A DNA stretch of 64,000 bases, taken from positions 92,440 through 156,439 of the forward strand of contig NZ_JADNQZ010000050.1 of NCBI RefSeq assembly GCF_015709515.1, written 5' to 3'. Shown here one piece after another: positions 28,315 through 37,556 of the stretch. The position numbers and the translations under genes are program-made. Numbering within the stretch: the first letter of the stretch is position 1; every line of letters starts with the position of its first letter. Origin of the DNA: Methylocystis sp. H62. GTDB lineage: Bacteria > Pseudomonadota > Alphaproteobacteria > Rhizobiales > Beijerinckiaceae. Below the pieces are notes generated by a model, which was not told the origin of the DNA, searched no databases, and saw nothing but the letters and a program-made list of their open reading frames with translations.

Positions 28315-30039
28315 TCAGTGAAACAGCGCGGCGGTTTTGAGAAGTGTCGTCCAGACGCCCCAGGCGAGGGGGACGCCAACGGCGGCCCAGGCGAAAACCA
28401 GCAGCAGCGATCCGCCCTTTGAGCCGGGCGACGGGCGCGCGGGGGCCGGCGGATCGGCGTCGGTCGGGGCGGGGTCCAACCCTTCTTCGACAAAATCCTC
28501 GAAGTCGGCGTGGGTTTCGTCTTCTTCCTTGACGACCTCGGCGACCGTGATGTGCTTTTGCGCCGCGACCTCTTCGTCGCTCATGTAATATTTCTCGGCG
28601 CAGGGCCGCACGAGCAGATTGCAGACGAGACCGCAGAGCAGCAGGCCCGCGAGCACATACATCGTCTGATTATAGGCGTCTTCGCGCGGCGCGCCGACGC
28701 TCAGCTGATATTCGCGAATGTAATTGACAAGCACGGGTCCGAGCACGCCCGCCGTCGACCAGGCGGTCAGAAGCCGGCCGTGGATGGCGCCGACATGATG
28801 CGTGCCGAAAATGTCGGCGAGATAAGCGGGAATGGTCGAAAAGCCGCCGCCATACATGGTGATGATGACCGCAAAGAGCAGGACGAAGAGGCCGACCATG
28901 CCGCCCTTCGCCGCGAAGGGTTCCGCCGAATAAAGCGCGATGCCGACGACGAAAAAGATCGCGTAAGTGAGCTTGCGGCCGAACTTATCGGACGCCGAGG
29001 CCCAGCCGATGCGCCCGCCGATGTTGCACAGGCTCAACAGGCCGGTGAAGCCCGCCGCGATCGCCGCGATCTGCTTTTTCTGATCGGCGTTGAGTTGATC
29101 GAACCCCATGTCCAGGCCGATCAGCCTGCCGCCGAAGACTTCCTGCAGCATCGGCGAGGCCATGCCCAGGACGCCGATGCCGGCGGAGACGTTGAGACAG
29201 AGCACGGCCCAGAGCAGCCAGAATTGCGGCGTCTTCCATGCGACGTCGAGATGCACATGACGATGCGTCACCATGGCGTTCTTGGCCGCCGTGGGCGGCG
29301 TGAATCCTTCCGGCGCCCAACCTTCGGGCGGCACCCGATAGCTGAGCGCGCCGGCGACCATGAAGGCGAAATAAATCGCCGCGAGCGTGACGAACGTCTG
29401 CCAGACGCCCGGCGAAGCCGGCGTCGCATAGAAGCCCATCAGCCGGTCGGCGAGCGGCGCGCCGATCATCGCGCCGCCGCCAAATCCCATGATGGCGAGA
29501 CCGGTCGCGAGGCCCCGCCGGTCCGGGAACCATTTGATGAGCGTCGAGACCGGCGAGATATATCCAAGCCCGAGACCAATGCCGCCGATCACGCCGGAGC
29601 CGATCCACAACATCCAGATCTGATGGAGATAGACCCCGAGCGCCGAGATGAGCAGGCCGCCGCACCAGCAGCAGGCCGCCGCGAGCCCGGCCTTGCGAGG
29701 TCCGGCCGTCTCCAGCCAATGGCCGAAGACCGCCGCCGAGGAGCCCAGAAACACGAAGAACAGCGTGAACGTCCAGCCAAGCCAGCTGACCTTCCAGTCG
29801 CAATTGGTCGCCACGAGCGTGGCGAAAAACCCGAGCGTCTCAGGGCATTCCTTCGGCTGCGCGCCGCCAATGATCCGCGACAGCGGCAGCCAGAAGACGG
29901 AAAACCCATAGGCCATGCCGATGCACAGGTGAATGGCGAGCGCCGCCGGCGGCACGAGCCAGCGATTGAATGTCGGCGCAGCGACCGTGCGCTCCCGGCT
30001 GAAGAAATCGGGTGGGGCGATGGCGTCGGCAGTCATCAA
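28315..30039 (-). CDS. OFA-family MFS transporter (oxalate/formate antiporter-like)
   Basis: A major-facilitator protein of 574 residues with about 12 membrane helices. The N-terminal stretch LAIHLCIGMAYGFSVFWLPL and the block GSGVIGGIGLGLGYISPVS with KWFPDRRGLATGLAIMGFG are signatures of the oxalate:formate antiporter (OFA) family. The C-terminal ~70 residues are acidic and end in one more hydrophobic segment. The substrate is unknown; OFA members move small mono- or dicarboxylates, and an oxalate/formate role is plausible but unproven in this organism. It is transcribed alone and flanked by repeats on both sides. Confidence 0.85.
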   Translation of the reverse strand: MMTADAIAPPDFFSRERTVAAPTFNRWLVPPAALAIHLCIGMAYGFSVFWLPLSRIIGGAQPKECPETLGFFATLVATNCDWKVSWLGWTFTLFFVFLGSSAAVFGHWLETAGPRKAGLAAACCWCGGLLISALGVYLHQIWMLWIGSGVIGGIGLGLGYISPVSTLIKWFPDRRGLATGLAIMGFGGGAMIGAPLADRLMGFYATPASPGVWQTFVTLAAIYFAFMVAGALSYRVPPEGWAPEGFTPPTAAKNAMVTHRHVHLDVAWKTPQFWLLWAVLCLNVSAGIGVLGMASPMLQEVFGGRLIGLDMGFDQLNADQKKQIAAIAAGFTGLLSLCNIGGRIGWASASDKFGRKLTYAIFFVVGIALYSAEPFAAKGGMVGLFVLLFAVIITMYGGGFSTIPAYLADIFGTHHVGAIHGRLLTAWSTAGVLGPVLVNYIREYQLSVGAPREDAYNQTMYVLAGLLLCGLVCNLLVRPCAEKYYMSDEEVAAQKHITVAEVVKEEDETHADFEDFVEEGLDPAPTDADPPAPARPSPGSKGGSLLLVFAWAAVGVPLAWGVWTTLLKTAALFH

Positions 30040-30115
30040 ACTTCCGGGCTTGGTTTCGTAGGTCGGTTATTGCGCATGCGCGGCGCGCGGCACAAGCCCA
30101 AGCCGTCCGAAGCAA

Positions 30116-30246
30116 TCCTCATCCTGAGGAGCCGCCGAAGGCGGCGTCTCGAAGGACGAGGACTGCGATGCCGACAGCTCGCGATTTCGGGAAACGGTCC
30201 CTCGTCCTTAGAGACGCGCGCTCCGCACGCTCCTCAGGATGAGGGA
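30116..30246. repeat. Family B palindromic repeats, two inverted copies
   Basis: Copy one (30116-30162) begins TCCTCATCCTGAGGAGCCG and ends GTCTCGAAGGACGAGGA. Copy two (about 30198-30246) is inverted: GTCCCTCGTCCTTAGAGACG to CTCCTCAGGATGAGGGAC. Together with the family D element they fill the 407-base gap 30040-30446, in which I see no gene. Confidence 0.75.
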
Positions 30247-30330
30247 CCTTCCGTTGCACCCTCTCGCATGGCGGGGAAGCAGGACAAGTGACTGCACCTG
30301 AGATTACAACAGCCGCAACGTCGGGTGCGC

Positions 30331-30425
30331 CGTCATGGCCGGGCTTGTCCCGGCCATCGCCACTTATGCGGCAGGCCGACTGAACTGGCGCTGCGTGGAT
30401 GCCCGCGACAAGCGCGGGCATGACG
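30331..30425. repeat. Dispersed palindromic repeat, family D
   Basis: CGTCATGGCCGGGCTTGTCC at the left and GCCCGCGACAAGCGCGGGCA followed by TGACG at the right make a long imperfect hairpin. Elements of this look are common between genes in Hyphomicrobiales. Only one copy is in the window. Confidence 0.7.
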
Positions 30426-30446
30426 CGGAGAGGTTGCGATGCGCGC

Positions 30447-30806
30447 CTAAGCCGCCGCCTTCTCGATGATGTGGGCAAGGTCGGTCATGATGGCGTTGAG
30501 GTCGTAGTTCTTCGGCGTATAAACCGCCGCGACGCCCGCTTCGCGCAAGAGCTTTTCGTCGGCCGGCGGAATAATGCCGCCGACGACGAGCGGCGCCTCG
30601 ACGCCTTGCTGCTTCATCAGCTTGATCACTTCATGGGCGAGCGCCACATGCGAGCCCGAGAGAATGGAGAGGCCGATGCAATGCGCGCCTTCCTTCTTCG
30701 CCGCCTCGACAAGTTCGGCCGGCGTCGAGCGGATGCCGGCGTAGATCACGTCGAAGCCGGCGTCCCGCGCGCGGACCGCGATTTGTTCCGCGCCATTCGA
30801 ATGGCC
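30447..30806 (-). pseudogene. Displaced 3' end of ethylmalonyl-CoA mutase (cobalamin-domain fragment)
   Basis: Ungapped over 360 bases, this is a second copy of the 3' end of ecm (33017-33376), roughly 89% identical by eye. It encodes about 118 C-terminal residues of the B12-binding domain, from GHSNGAEQ to the stop, with about 5 amino-acid changes. On the minus strand an in-frame TGA lies directly before the GHSNG codons, and similarity stops at the palindrome GCCATTCGAATGGC plus one base. A GTG at 30749 could start a 100-residue product, but the cobalamin-binding aspartate and the rest of the enzyme are gone. It is best seen as one end of an insertion into the 3' end of ecm. Confidence 0.88.
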
Positions 30807-31002
30807 TCACTTCACTCTTTCCAAGCGAGGAATCGACACCCATATCGAAAGGGTGTGGAAGGTTTTGGGCCATTGCATTTTTTGCGCGGGCGTGGGAATC
30901 TTGCGCGGGCGGTGTGGATTCGCTATCGCATCTCGCCTGTCAACCAAACGCTAACCTTCGTTTGGCATAAGATTGGCCAGCGATACGAACAGGAACTCGA
31001 CA

Positions 31003-31059
31003 ATGCAGAACAAGATGAATGAAACCATTCTCGCCAGATTCCCTTTCGTGGAAGACTGA
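31003..31059 (+). CDS. Possible 18-residue micro-ORF
   Basis: ATG 31003 follows AGGAA at 30991-30995 with 7-base spacing and encodes MQNKMNETILARFPFVED. A hairpin (CCAAACG at 30944-30950 with CGTTTGG at 30959-30965) lies just upstream. It points toward the 3' end of the RelA/SpoT-domain gene and ends 4 bases from it. I do not recognise the peptide. A good ribosome-binding site is the only support, so it may be chance. Confidence 0.2.
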   Translation: MQNKMNETILARFPFVED

Positions 31060-31062
31060 GTG

Positions 31063-32661
31063 CTATCTGGCAGGGATCTCTCTTATCTCGCAGTCGAGTA
31101 AGCGCAATCTGGCGCAGTGTTCATGCAAGTCATGAAGCAAATCAGGAAGCGGCCCCAGAGATGGAGGCCGCTTTTTCTTGACTAAGTCCAGCATAGTTAA
31201 CGCTTCTTGAAGTTCATAAGCAGTTTCTGCTGTTTGAATTACAACAAAAATTGCATTGTCAATCGAATTAAACAGTCGATCCTCGTTTTCCGCTACGAAC
31301 GGCGCGTCGATGATGCTCGACCAATTTGACGTCCCAATGGGCACAAGTTGCATCTCAACGAGACATTCTAGACTTATTTTACTAAAATATTTCGCCCTCT
31401 CGATTGAGCGGCGTTTTACTCCTTCATCGGCGCCAATTAATTCCGCAAAATAATAAGATAAAGAACTTGCAATCGAGTTCTTTTTGCGCAGAGCTGCCAG
31501 CTTGTTAGTTGAGTCGATAGCTCCCGAGCAGAGAGTCTCCACTTCATCAAATATTGATTCAGCTATATCGATTGCATTGCCTATATCTCCAAAACAAAAG
31601 TGAGCGATATGCGCGTATTGATGGGCTACTATTCGCTTTTCATGATCTTTCTCACTACACCACATGTCAATGCGCTCAAGAGCAGCCAATTCGGATGAAT
31701 TGTCTCCAGATAATGCCGCAACTGCGCTTAAAAAAAGACTGCTACAGGCGTGCTCTCCCTGATCGTACAAAGATATTGCCTCCTCTCGCAACTCAGCGAC
31801 TTCGCCAAGCCCGATCGATAGGACGTAGTTTGGCTGGATTGCGGCACGCATCTTATCGACGAAGGCTTTCGCTTCTGGGAGAGGCGACTTATCAGCGACA
31901 TGGCTAGCGGCAAGCATAATTGTCTCGGATTGCACAGACGATCTCTTTGAATCCCGGAGTACGCTGCTTCTTCTTATTGAATTTCTTAGACACTCGCTCT
32001 GCCTATCCAGCTGAGAAAGGACATTACCAAGCAAAGCAAAGTGCTCTTTGTCCGATTCTGCAACTGGAAATGAATTTTTATACGTCAAATCGTGCGTTTT
32101 TAGCTCCCATGCGTCATGAAGAATAGTTTTTATTTGTACCTCAACAATTGGCTCCTCGCTGCCATTTCGCATCCGGAGCCGATAATGGCAGGCAAAATAG
32201 CTGTTTTTATTATCTTCTACGACCTCGCCGTATATGGTTTTGGTCGTTCTATTATTATTCTGCTCTATGTTTCTATTTTTGTCGTATATTTGTGGATATA
32301 CAGCTTTGCGCTCACATAGGGCATCTATCATGGCGCAAACTGTATTTATATCAGATGGATATGTAACAGAAATAGTAATGCCTACGATGTCTGGCATACT
32401 ATATACGTTTGACTTAATTAGGTTGTTGTCCAAACAATACTTATCATGTTTCAATCTAATTTTACGCGGATGCTTAATTTCGTTTCCGCCATTCTTATCC
32501 CCTCGAGAGTAAATGCTGTAAATGCATGCAAGATTTGCATGTTCGTTTCTGGCCTTTACGATGAGCGTTCTAACGTGCGAGAGAGCTTCTATATACCTCT
32601 TGCCAAATTTCGAAATAAAATGCTCAATTTCTCTTGCGCTTGCAGGAGAAGATATGTCCAT
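31063..32661 (-). CDS. RelA/SpoT-domain protein with long helical C-terminus
   Basis: 532 residues. The N-terminal ~200 resemble an alarmone (pp)pNpp synthetase domain: a basic SRGDKNGGNEIKHPRKIR segment, PDIVGITISVTYP (Asp91), a YFACHYRLRM strand, and VEVQIKTILHDAWELKTHDL, which holds the E-x-Q pair (Glu174, Gln176) of the family. The arginine usual in the G-[VI]-R motif is Thr96 here, so activity is uncertain. The remaining ~330 residues are predominantly helical, not recognised, and lack HD, TGS and ACT domains, so this is not a housekeeping Rel. Stand-alone synthetases in islands include toxSAS toxins and CapRel-type phage sensors. A defence or toxin role is inference from fold and foreign context only. 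No obvious antitoxin gene is adjacent. Confidence 0.75.
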   Translation of the reverse strand: MDISSPASAREIEHFISKFGKRYIEALSHVRTLIVKARNEHANLACIYSIYSRGDKNGGNEIKHPRKIRLKHDKYCLDNNLIKSNVYSMPDIVGITISVTYPSDINTVCAMIDALCERKAVYPQIYDKNRNIEQNNNRTTKTIYGEVVEDNKNSYFACHYRLRMRNGSEEPIVEVQIKTILHDAWELKTHDLTYKNSFPVAESDKEHFALLGNVLSQLDRQSECLRNSIRRSSVLRDSKRSSVQSETIMLAASHVADKSPLPEAKAFVDKMRAAIQPNYVLSIGLGEVAELREEAISLYDQGEHACSSLFLSAVAALSGDNSSELAALERIDMWCSEKDHEKRIVAHQYAHIAHFCFGDIGNAIDIAESIFDEVETLCSGAIDSTNKLAALRKKNSIASSLSYYFAELIGADEGVKRRSIERAKYFSKISLECLVEMQLVPIGTSNWSSIIDAPFVAENEDRLFNSIDNAIFVVIQTAETAYELQEALTMLDLVKKKRPPSLGPLPDLLHDLHEHCARLRLLDCEIREIPAR

Positions 32662-33016
32662 GGTAAGTCCTCATTCATTAACTCGTGAAACTGGAAAATC
32701 GATTAATTATACGGGCTGAGAAGACTTAACAAGGTGCCCTGTGATTAAGGGATTGCGGTGTCGGCCCCCAAAGCGTGAATAAGGTTATATATCGGAGGCG
32801 CATTTGATATCGCTTCGCTGAGGACATTAAACGGCAAGTGAGGCGAAAACGGCAGATAATCCGATTACGCTGACTGACTTACGATGAACACCAAGTGCTG
32901 TTCGACTTGCAATTGCAAACGTCTGGAGACAATCCGGAGCTGTAGGACAGCCGCTGGGACTGCTTCGTCGCTTGGCTCCTCGCAATGACGACTGCGGCGT
33001 GGCGCGCGAAAGTCGA
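32662..33016. other. Gene-free end of the island
   Basis: These 355 bases hold the upstream region of the RelA/SpoT-domain gene (AT-rich to about 32760). The rest has mixed composition and no coding frame with protein-like features. At 32957-32990 is half of a family A repeat (TGCTTCGTCGCTTGGCTCCT followed by CGCAATGACG) lacking its mirror arm, which suggests the repeat was broken by recombination. Confidence 0.6.
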
Positions 33017-34990
33017 TCAGACCGCCGCCTTTTCGATGATGTGGGCGAGGTCGGTCATGATGGCGTTGAGGTCGTAGTTCTTCGGCGTGTAGACCGCCGC
33101 AACGCCGGCGTCGCGCAGAAGCTTCTCGTCGGCGGGCGGAATAATGCCGCCGACGACCAGCGGCGCGTCGACGCCTTCCTGCTTCATCAGCTTGATGACT
33201 TCATGCGCCAGCGTCACATGCGAGCCGGAGAGGATGGAGAGGCCGATGCAATGCGCGCCTTCCTTCTTCGCGGCCTCGACGAGTTCAGCCGGCGTCGAGC
33301 GAATGCCGGCGTAAATCACGTCAAACCCCGCGTCGCGGGCGCGCACGGCGATCTGCTCGGCGCCATTCGAATGGCCATCGAGGCCGGGCTTGCCGACCAA
33401 AAATTTCGCCCGCTTGCCGAGCTTTTGCGACACGCGCTCGACTTCGCCGCGCACGGCGTCGAGCGCGCCGCCGACCTGTCGGGCCGTCGAGGAGACGCCG
33501 GTCGGGGCGCGATACTCCCCGAACACCCCGCGTAAAACATTGCCCCATTCGCCGGTGGTGACGCCCGCCTTCGCCGCAGCGATGGACGGCTCGACCATGT
33601 TGCGGCCTTCCTTGGCGGCGCGGGCCAGTTCTTCGATGGCGGCTTGCGCGGCCTTCTGGTCGCGGCTTTCGCGCCAGGCCTTCAGCCGCGCAATCTGCTC
33701 GGCTTCGACATGTTCGGGCACGACCATGATCTGGTCGTCGCCCGAAGTAAGCGGCGACGGTTCGCCGCCGGTGAATTTGTTGACGCCGACGACGATCTGC
33801 TCGCCGGCTTCGATCGACTCGAGACGCGCGGTATTGGCTTCAACCAGTTTCGACTTCATGTAGCCGATCTCGACCGCCGCAGCCGCGCCGCCGAGGTCGT
33901 CGATCTTCTTCAGTTCCGCCATCGCCTCAGCTTTGAGCGATGCGACCTTGCGGGCGATCTCGGGATTGCCGTCGAAGATGTCGCCATATTCCAAGAGGTC
34001 GGTCTCATAGGCCATGATCTGCTGCATGCGCAGCGACCATTGCTGGTCGAAGGGGCGGGGCAGGCCGAGCGCCTCGTTCCAGGCCGGCAGCTGCACGGCG
34101 CGCGCGCGGGCGTTCTTGGAGAGAACGACGGCGAGCATCTCGATCAAGATGCGATAGACGTTGTTTTCCGGCTGCTGCTCGGTGAGGCCCAGCGAATTGA
34201 CCTGCACGCCGTAGCGGAAGCGGCGAAGCTTCTCGTCCTTCACGCCATAGCGCTCGCGCGTGATCTCCTCCCAAAGCTCCGCGAACGCCCGCATCTTGCA
34301 GAGTTCAGTGACGAAGCGCATGCCGGCGTTGACGAAGAAGGAGATGCGGCCGACGACCTGCGCGAAATCTTCCTCGGGCATTCCCGCGGCTTTCACGCCG
34401 TCGAGAATGGCGACGGCGGTCGCGAGCGCATAGGCCAGTTCCTGCGACGGCGTCGCGCCCGCTTCCTGCAGATGGTAGGAGCAGACGTTCATCGGATTGA
34501 ACTTGGGGCATTCCTTCGTGGTGAAGAGAATGAGGTCCTGCGTGAGGCGCAGCGACTGCGTCGGCGGAAACACATAGGAGCCGCGCGACAGATATTCCTT
34601 GATGATGTCGTTTTGCGTCGTGCCCTGCAGTTTTGCGCGGGGCGCGCCCTGCTCTTCCGCGGCGGCGATATAGAGCGCCATCAGCCACACGGCGGTGGCG
34701 TTGATGGTCATCGACGTGTTCATCTCGGCGATCGGAATGCCGTCGAAGAGCGCGCGCATGTCGCCAAGATGCGAGACCGGCACGCCGACCTTGCCGACCT
34801 CGCCGCGCGAGAGAATGTGGTCGCAGTCGTAGCCCGTCTGCGTCGGCAGATCGAAGGCGATGGAGAGACCGGTCTGCCCCTTGGCGAGATTGGAGCGATA
34901 GAGCTTATTGGACTCGCTGGCCGTCGAATGACCGGCGTAGGTGCGAAACATCCAGGGCTTGTCGCGGCGCGGGGCGGACATGTCGTTCAT
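33017..34990 (-). CDS. ecm: Ethylmalonyl-CoA mutase
   Basis: A cobalamin-dependent mutase of 657 residues that converts (2R)-ethylmalonyl-CoA to methylsuccinyl-CoA in the ethylmalonyl-CoA pathway (formerly MeaA). The N-terminal ~520 residues are the TIM barrel (MFRTYAGHSTASESNKLYR, GLSIAFDLPTQTGYDCDH). The C-terminal ~130 residues are the B12 domain with the D-x-H-x-x-G motif in GKPGLDGHSNGAEQ. Length and a single chain fit Ecm better than methylmalonyl-CoA mutase. The ATG at 34990 has GGAGGAGAG a few bases upstream. The 3' end is duplicated at 30447-30806, and the palindrome GCCATTCGAATGGC at 33362-33375 encodes the His-Ser-Asn-Gly of the cobalamin motif. ccr is 1.2 kb away and mcd 9 kb away. 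Confidence 0.93.
   Translation of the reverse strand: MNDMSAPRRDKPWMFRTYAGHSTASESNKLYRSNLAKGQTGLSIAFDLPTQTGYDCDHILSRGEVGKVGVPVSHLGDMRALFDGIPIAEMNTSMTINATAVWLMALYIAAAEEQGAPRAKLQGTTQNDIIKEYLSRGSYVFPPTQSLRLTQDLILFTTKECPKFNPMNVCSYHLQEAGATPSQELAYALATAVAILDGVKAAGMPEEDFAQVVGRISFFVNAGMRFVTELCKMRAFAELWEEITRERYGVKDEKLRRFRYGVQVNSLGLTEQQPENNVYRILIEMLAVVLSKNARARAVQLPAWNEALGLPRPFDQQWSLRMQQIMAYETDLLEYGDIFDGNPEIARKVASLKAEAMAELKKIDDLGGAAAAVEIGYMKSKLVEANTARLESIEAGEQIVVGVNKFTGGEPSPLTSGDDQIMVVPEHVEAEQIARLKAWRESRDQKAAQAAIEELARAAKEGRNMVEPSIAAAKAGVTTGEWGNVLRGVFGEYRAPTGVSSTARQVGGALDAVRGEVERVSQKLGKRAKFLVGKPGLDGHSNGAEQIAVRARDAGFDVIYAGIRSTPAELVEAAKKEGAHCIGLSILSGSHVTLAHEVIKLMKQEGVDAPLVVGGIIPPADEKLLRDAGVAAVYTPKNYDLNAIMTDLAHIIEKAAV
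33362..33375. repeat. 14-bp palindrome at the recombination boundary
   Basis: GCCATTCGAATGGC is a perfect palindrome. It occurs here inside ecm and again at 30792-30805 at the end of the displaced fragment. Similarity between the two copies stops one base beyond it. This is where a recombinase crossover site would be expected, although the codons for GHSNG alone could also produce it. Confidence 0.6.
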
Positions 34991-35150
34991 ATAGCCTCTC
35001 CTCCGCCGTTGCGCTTAGCATGCGGCCAGCGCCGGAGGAAGACGGGCGCAACGGGCGGTAAGCGTCCGAAATCCCAGCGGCCGCCCGCCTGATATTTTAC
35101 TTACCCATTGAGTGATATGGCGGCTTGAGTAAGTCGACGCACGCGTCGAG

Positions 35151-35366
35151 TCAGCGCTCATCTTTCTTCAGCGCTTTTGGCTTGTGGATCGCGCGGGCGC
35201 CCGTCTTGCCGCTTTCGACCAGATATTGCGGATCGTCCGTACTCGCCTCGGCGACATGGCCTTTTACGCGCGCCCGCGCCGTGACCTTTTTGACGACCTT
35301 GCCGGTCGTCACGCCCTGGGATGTCTTCCAGCTGACAGGATCGCCGGGCTTGAACTTATGCGGCAT
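35151..35366 (-). CDS. Small HVA1/TUDOR-like (DUF2945) protein
   Basis: 71 residues, highly basic, starting MPHKFKPGDPVSWKTSQGVT and continuing TGKVVKKVTARARVKGHV. This is the pattern of the small 'hypervirulence-associated TUDOR domain' (DUF2945) proteins found across bacteria. Their function is not established; a beta-barrel that binds nucleic acid or protein is suggested by the fold name only. A 7-bp inverted repeat TCGACGC/GCGTCGA at 35132-35147 follows its stop codon and may be a terminator. Confidence 0.8.
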   Translation of the reverse strand: MPHKFKPGDPVSWKTSQGVTTGKVVKKVTARARVKGHVAEASTDDPQYLVESGKTGARAIHKPKALKKDER

Positions 35367-35433
35367 GGCGCTGCCTCCGGCCGGAGAACCCCGCTTCCCC
35401 GGCCTTCCTGAGTTTCAGGTTCTAGGGCCGCGC

Positions 35434-36012
35434 CTATTGCGAGGTCGGGCGCGGCGCCATTTCGTTCAGCGACTGCACGCGCCTGGCCTGCGGCCCCTCC
35501 CGGCCTTGGCCTTCCAGGAACTCCACCCGCTCGCCGATTTCGAGCGCGTCAAAGCCGGGTTCGGCAACGCTGTTGCGGTGAAAATAAATCTCGCGTCCAT
35601 CCTCGCTTTCGAGGAAGCCGAAGCCGTCGGCGCGAAAAACGCTTTTCACCACGGCCGTCGGCGCCGTCTCGTGATGCTTGACCTTGCCGCGTATCTGGCG
35701 CGACTGATCGCGCAATTGCCGCCGCGCCCGCCTGAAGGCGTCGTTGAGGGCGAAATCAGCGTTCATGAAGCGCTCGTCGGCGTCGGGCGTGCGCTCCACC
35801 GACACTTCGCGACCGTCGGGGAGCGCGATGTAGATCGTGAAATGATGCTGGCCGCCGGTCCGATGATGGCCGCTCGGCCCCTTGGCGACGACGCGGCAGG
35901 CGGTCATGCGCCCATAAACCTTCTCCAGTTGCGCCAGCTTGGCGACGATCTTCGCGCCCAGCTCGGGGCGCGGCTCCATGTCGATGAAATCGATCTCGGG
36001 CGCGGTTTCCAT
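35434..36012 (-). CDS. HPF/RaiA-like ribosome-associated protein with cold-shock domain
   Basis: About 192 residues from ATG 36012, where similarity starts (METAPEIDFIDMEPRPELG). Residues ~1-110 resemble the S30AE (HPF/RaiA) fold that binds idle ribosomes: KIVAKLAQLEKVYGRMTACR and HHFTIYIALPDGREVSV. Residues ~128-185 form a cold-shock domain with GFGFLES and IYFHRNSV as RNP-like motifs. Such HPF-CSD fusions are known in alphaproteobacteria; ribosome hibernation or RNA binding under stress is the expected role. The frame is open for another 52 codons upstream, but that part lacks conserved sequence. It is divergent from ccr with 182 bases between them. Confidence 0.85.
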   Translation of the reverse strand: METAPEIDFIDMEPRPELGAKIVAKLAQLEKVYGRMTACRVVAKGPSGHHRTGGQHHFTIYIALPDGREVSVERTPDADERFMNADFALNDAFRRARRQLRDQSRQIRGKVKHHETAPTAVVKSVFRADGFGFLESEDGREIYFHRNSVAEPGFDALEIGERVEFLEGQGREGPQARRVQSLNEMAPRPTSQ

Positions 36013-36194
36013 CGGGTCTCTTTCTGCCCCCAGGCGCAGATAAATAATGCGCGGGCGCCGAAAGGCTTCCTGCAGCCATCGAGAAACACTTGCCGATCCA
36101 TAGGAATTTCGCGCTATGAAGCGCGCCGTCGCCCTATTATAAGCTCCGCCGGAACTTGATCGGCGCAAGATTCAAAGTCGGAGGGAACGAAACC

Positions 36195-37448
<1,254 letters not shown>

Positions 37449-37502
37449 GGCCCGCCGCTCGCTTGACCGTCCGCGTGTTAAAAGGCAGTCTTGCGTGAAC
37501 TT

Positions 37503-37535
37503 CAAAGCCGACGCGGGCCACGCGCGTCGGCTTTG
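37503..37535 (+). terminator. Perfect 13-bp hairpin after ccr
   Basis: CAAAGCCGACGCG and CGCGTCGGCTTTG pair perfectly around the loop GGCCACG, 55 bases after the ccr stop and 22 bases before the next ATG. There is no T-run after it. It could stabilise the ccr mRNA, reduce read-through into the ABC operon, or do both. Confidence 0.5.
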
Positions 37536-37556
37536 AGCCGTAAGGCGGATGCGGCC

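Larger units (their letters stand above)
30807..33016. mobile_element. Putative single-gene integrated island behind ecm
   Basis: The segment lies between the intact ecm 3' end and its displaced copy. From about 31060 to 32760 the DNA is strikingly AT-rich, with many TTA, ATA and AAT codons, unlike everything around it. It carries one real gene, a RelA/SpoT-domain protein. No integrase, transposase or tRNA was found, so the call rests on the flanking direct repeats and the composition. It may be an element that lost, or never had, its own recombinase. Confidence 0.6.

Noticed and set aside
28510..30291. 593-codon plus-strand frame antisense to the OFA transporter
   Set aside because: Very charged, low-complexity translation, and it runs into palindromic repeats. 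The minus-strand frame has clear MFS motifs.
31003..31059. PQQ precursor-type peptide gene
   Set aside because: The peptide lacks the Glu-x3-Tyr pair of PqqA and there are no pqq genes nearby.
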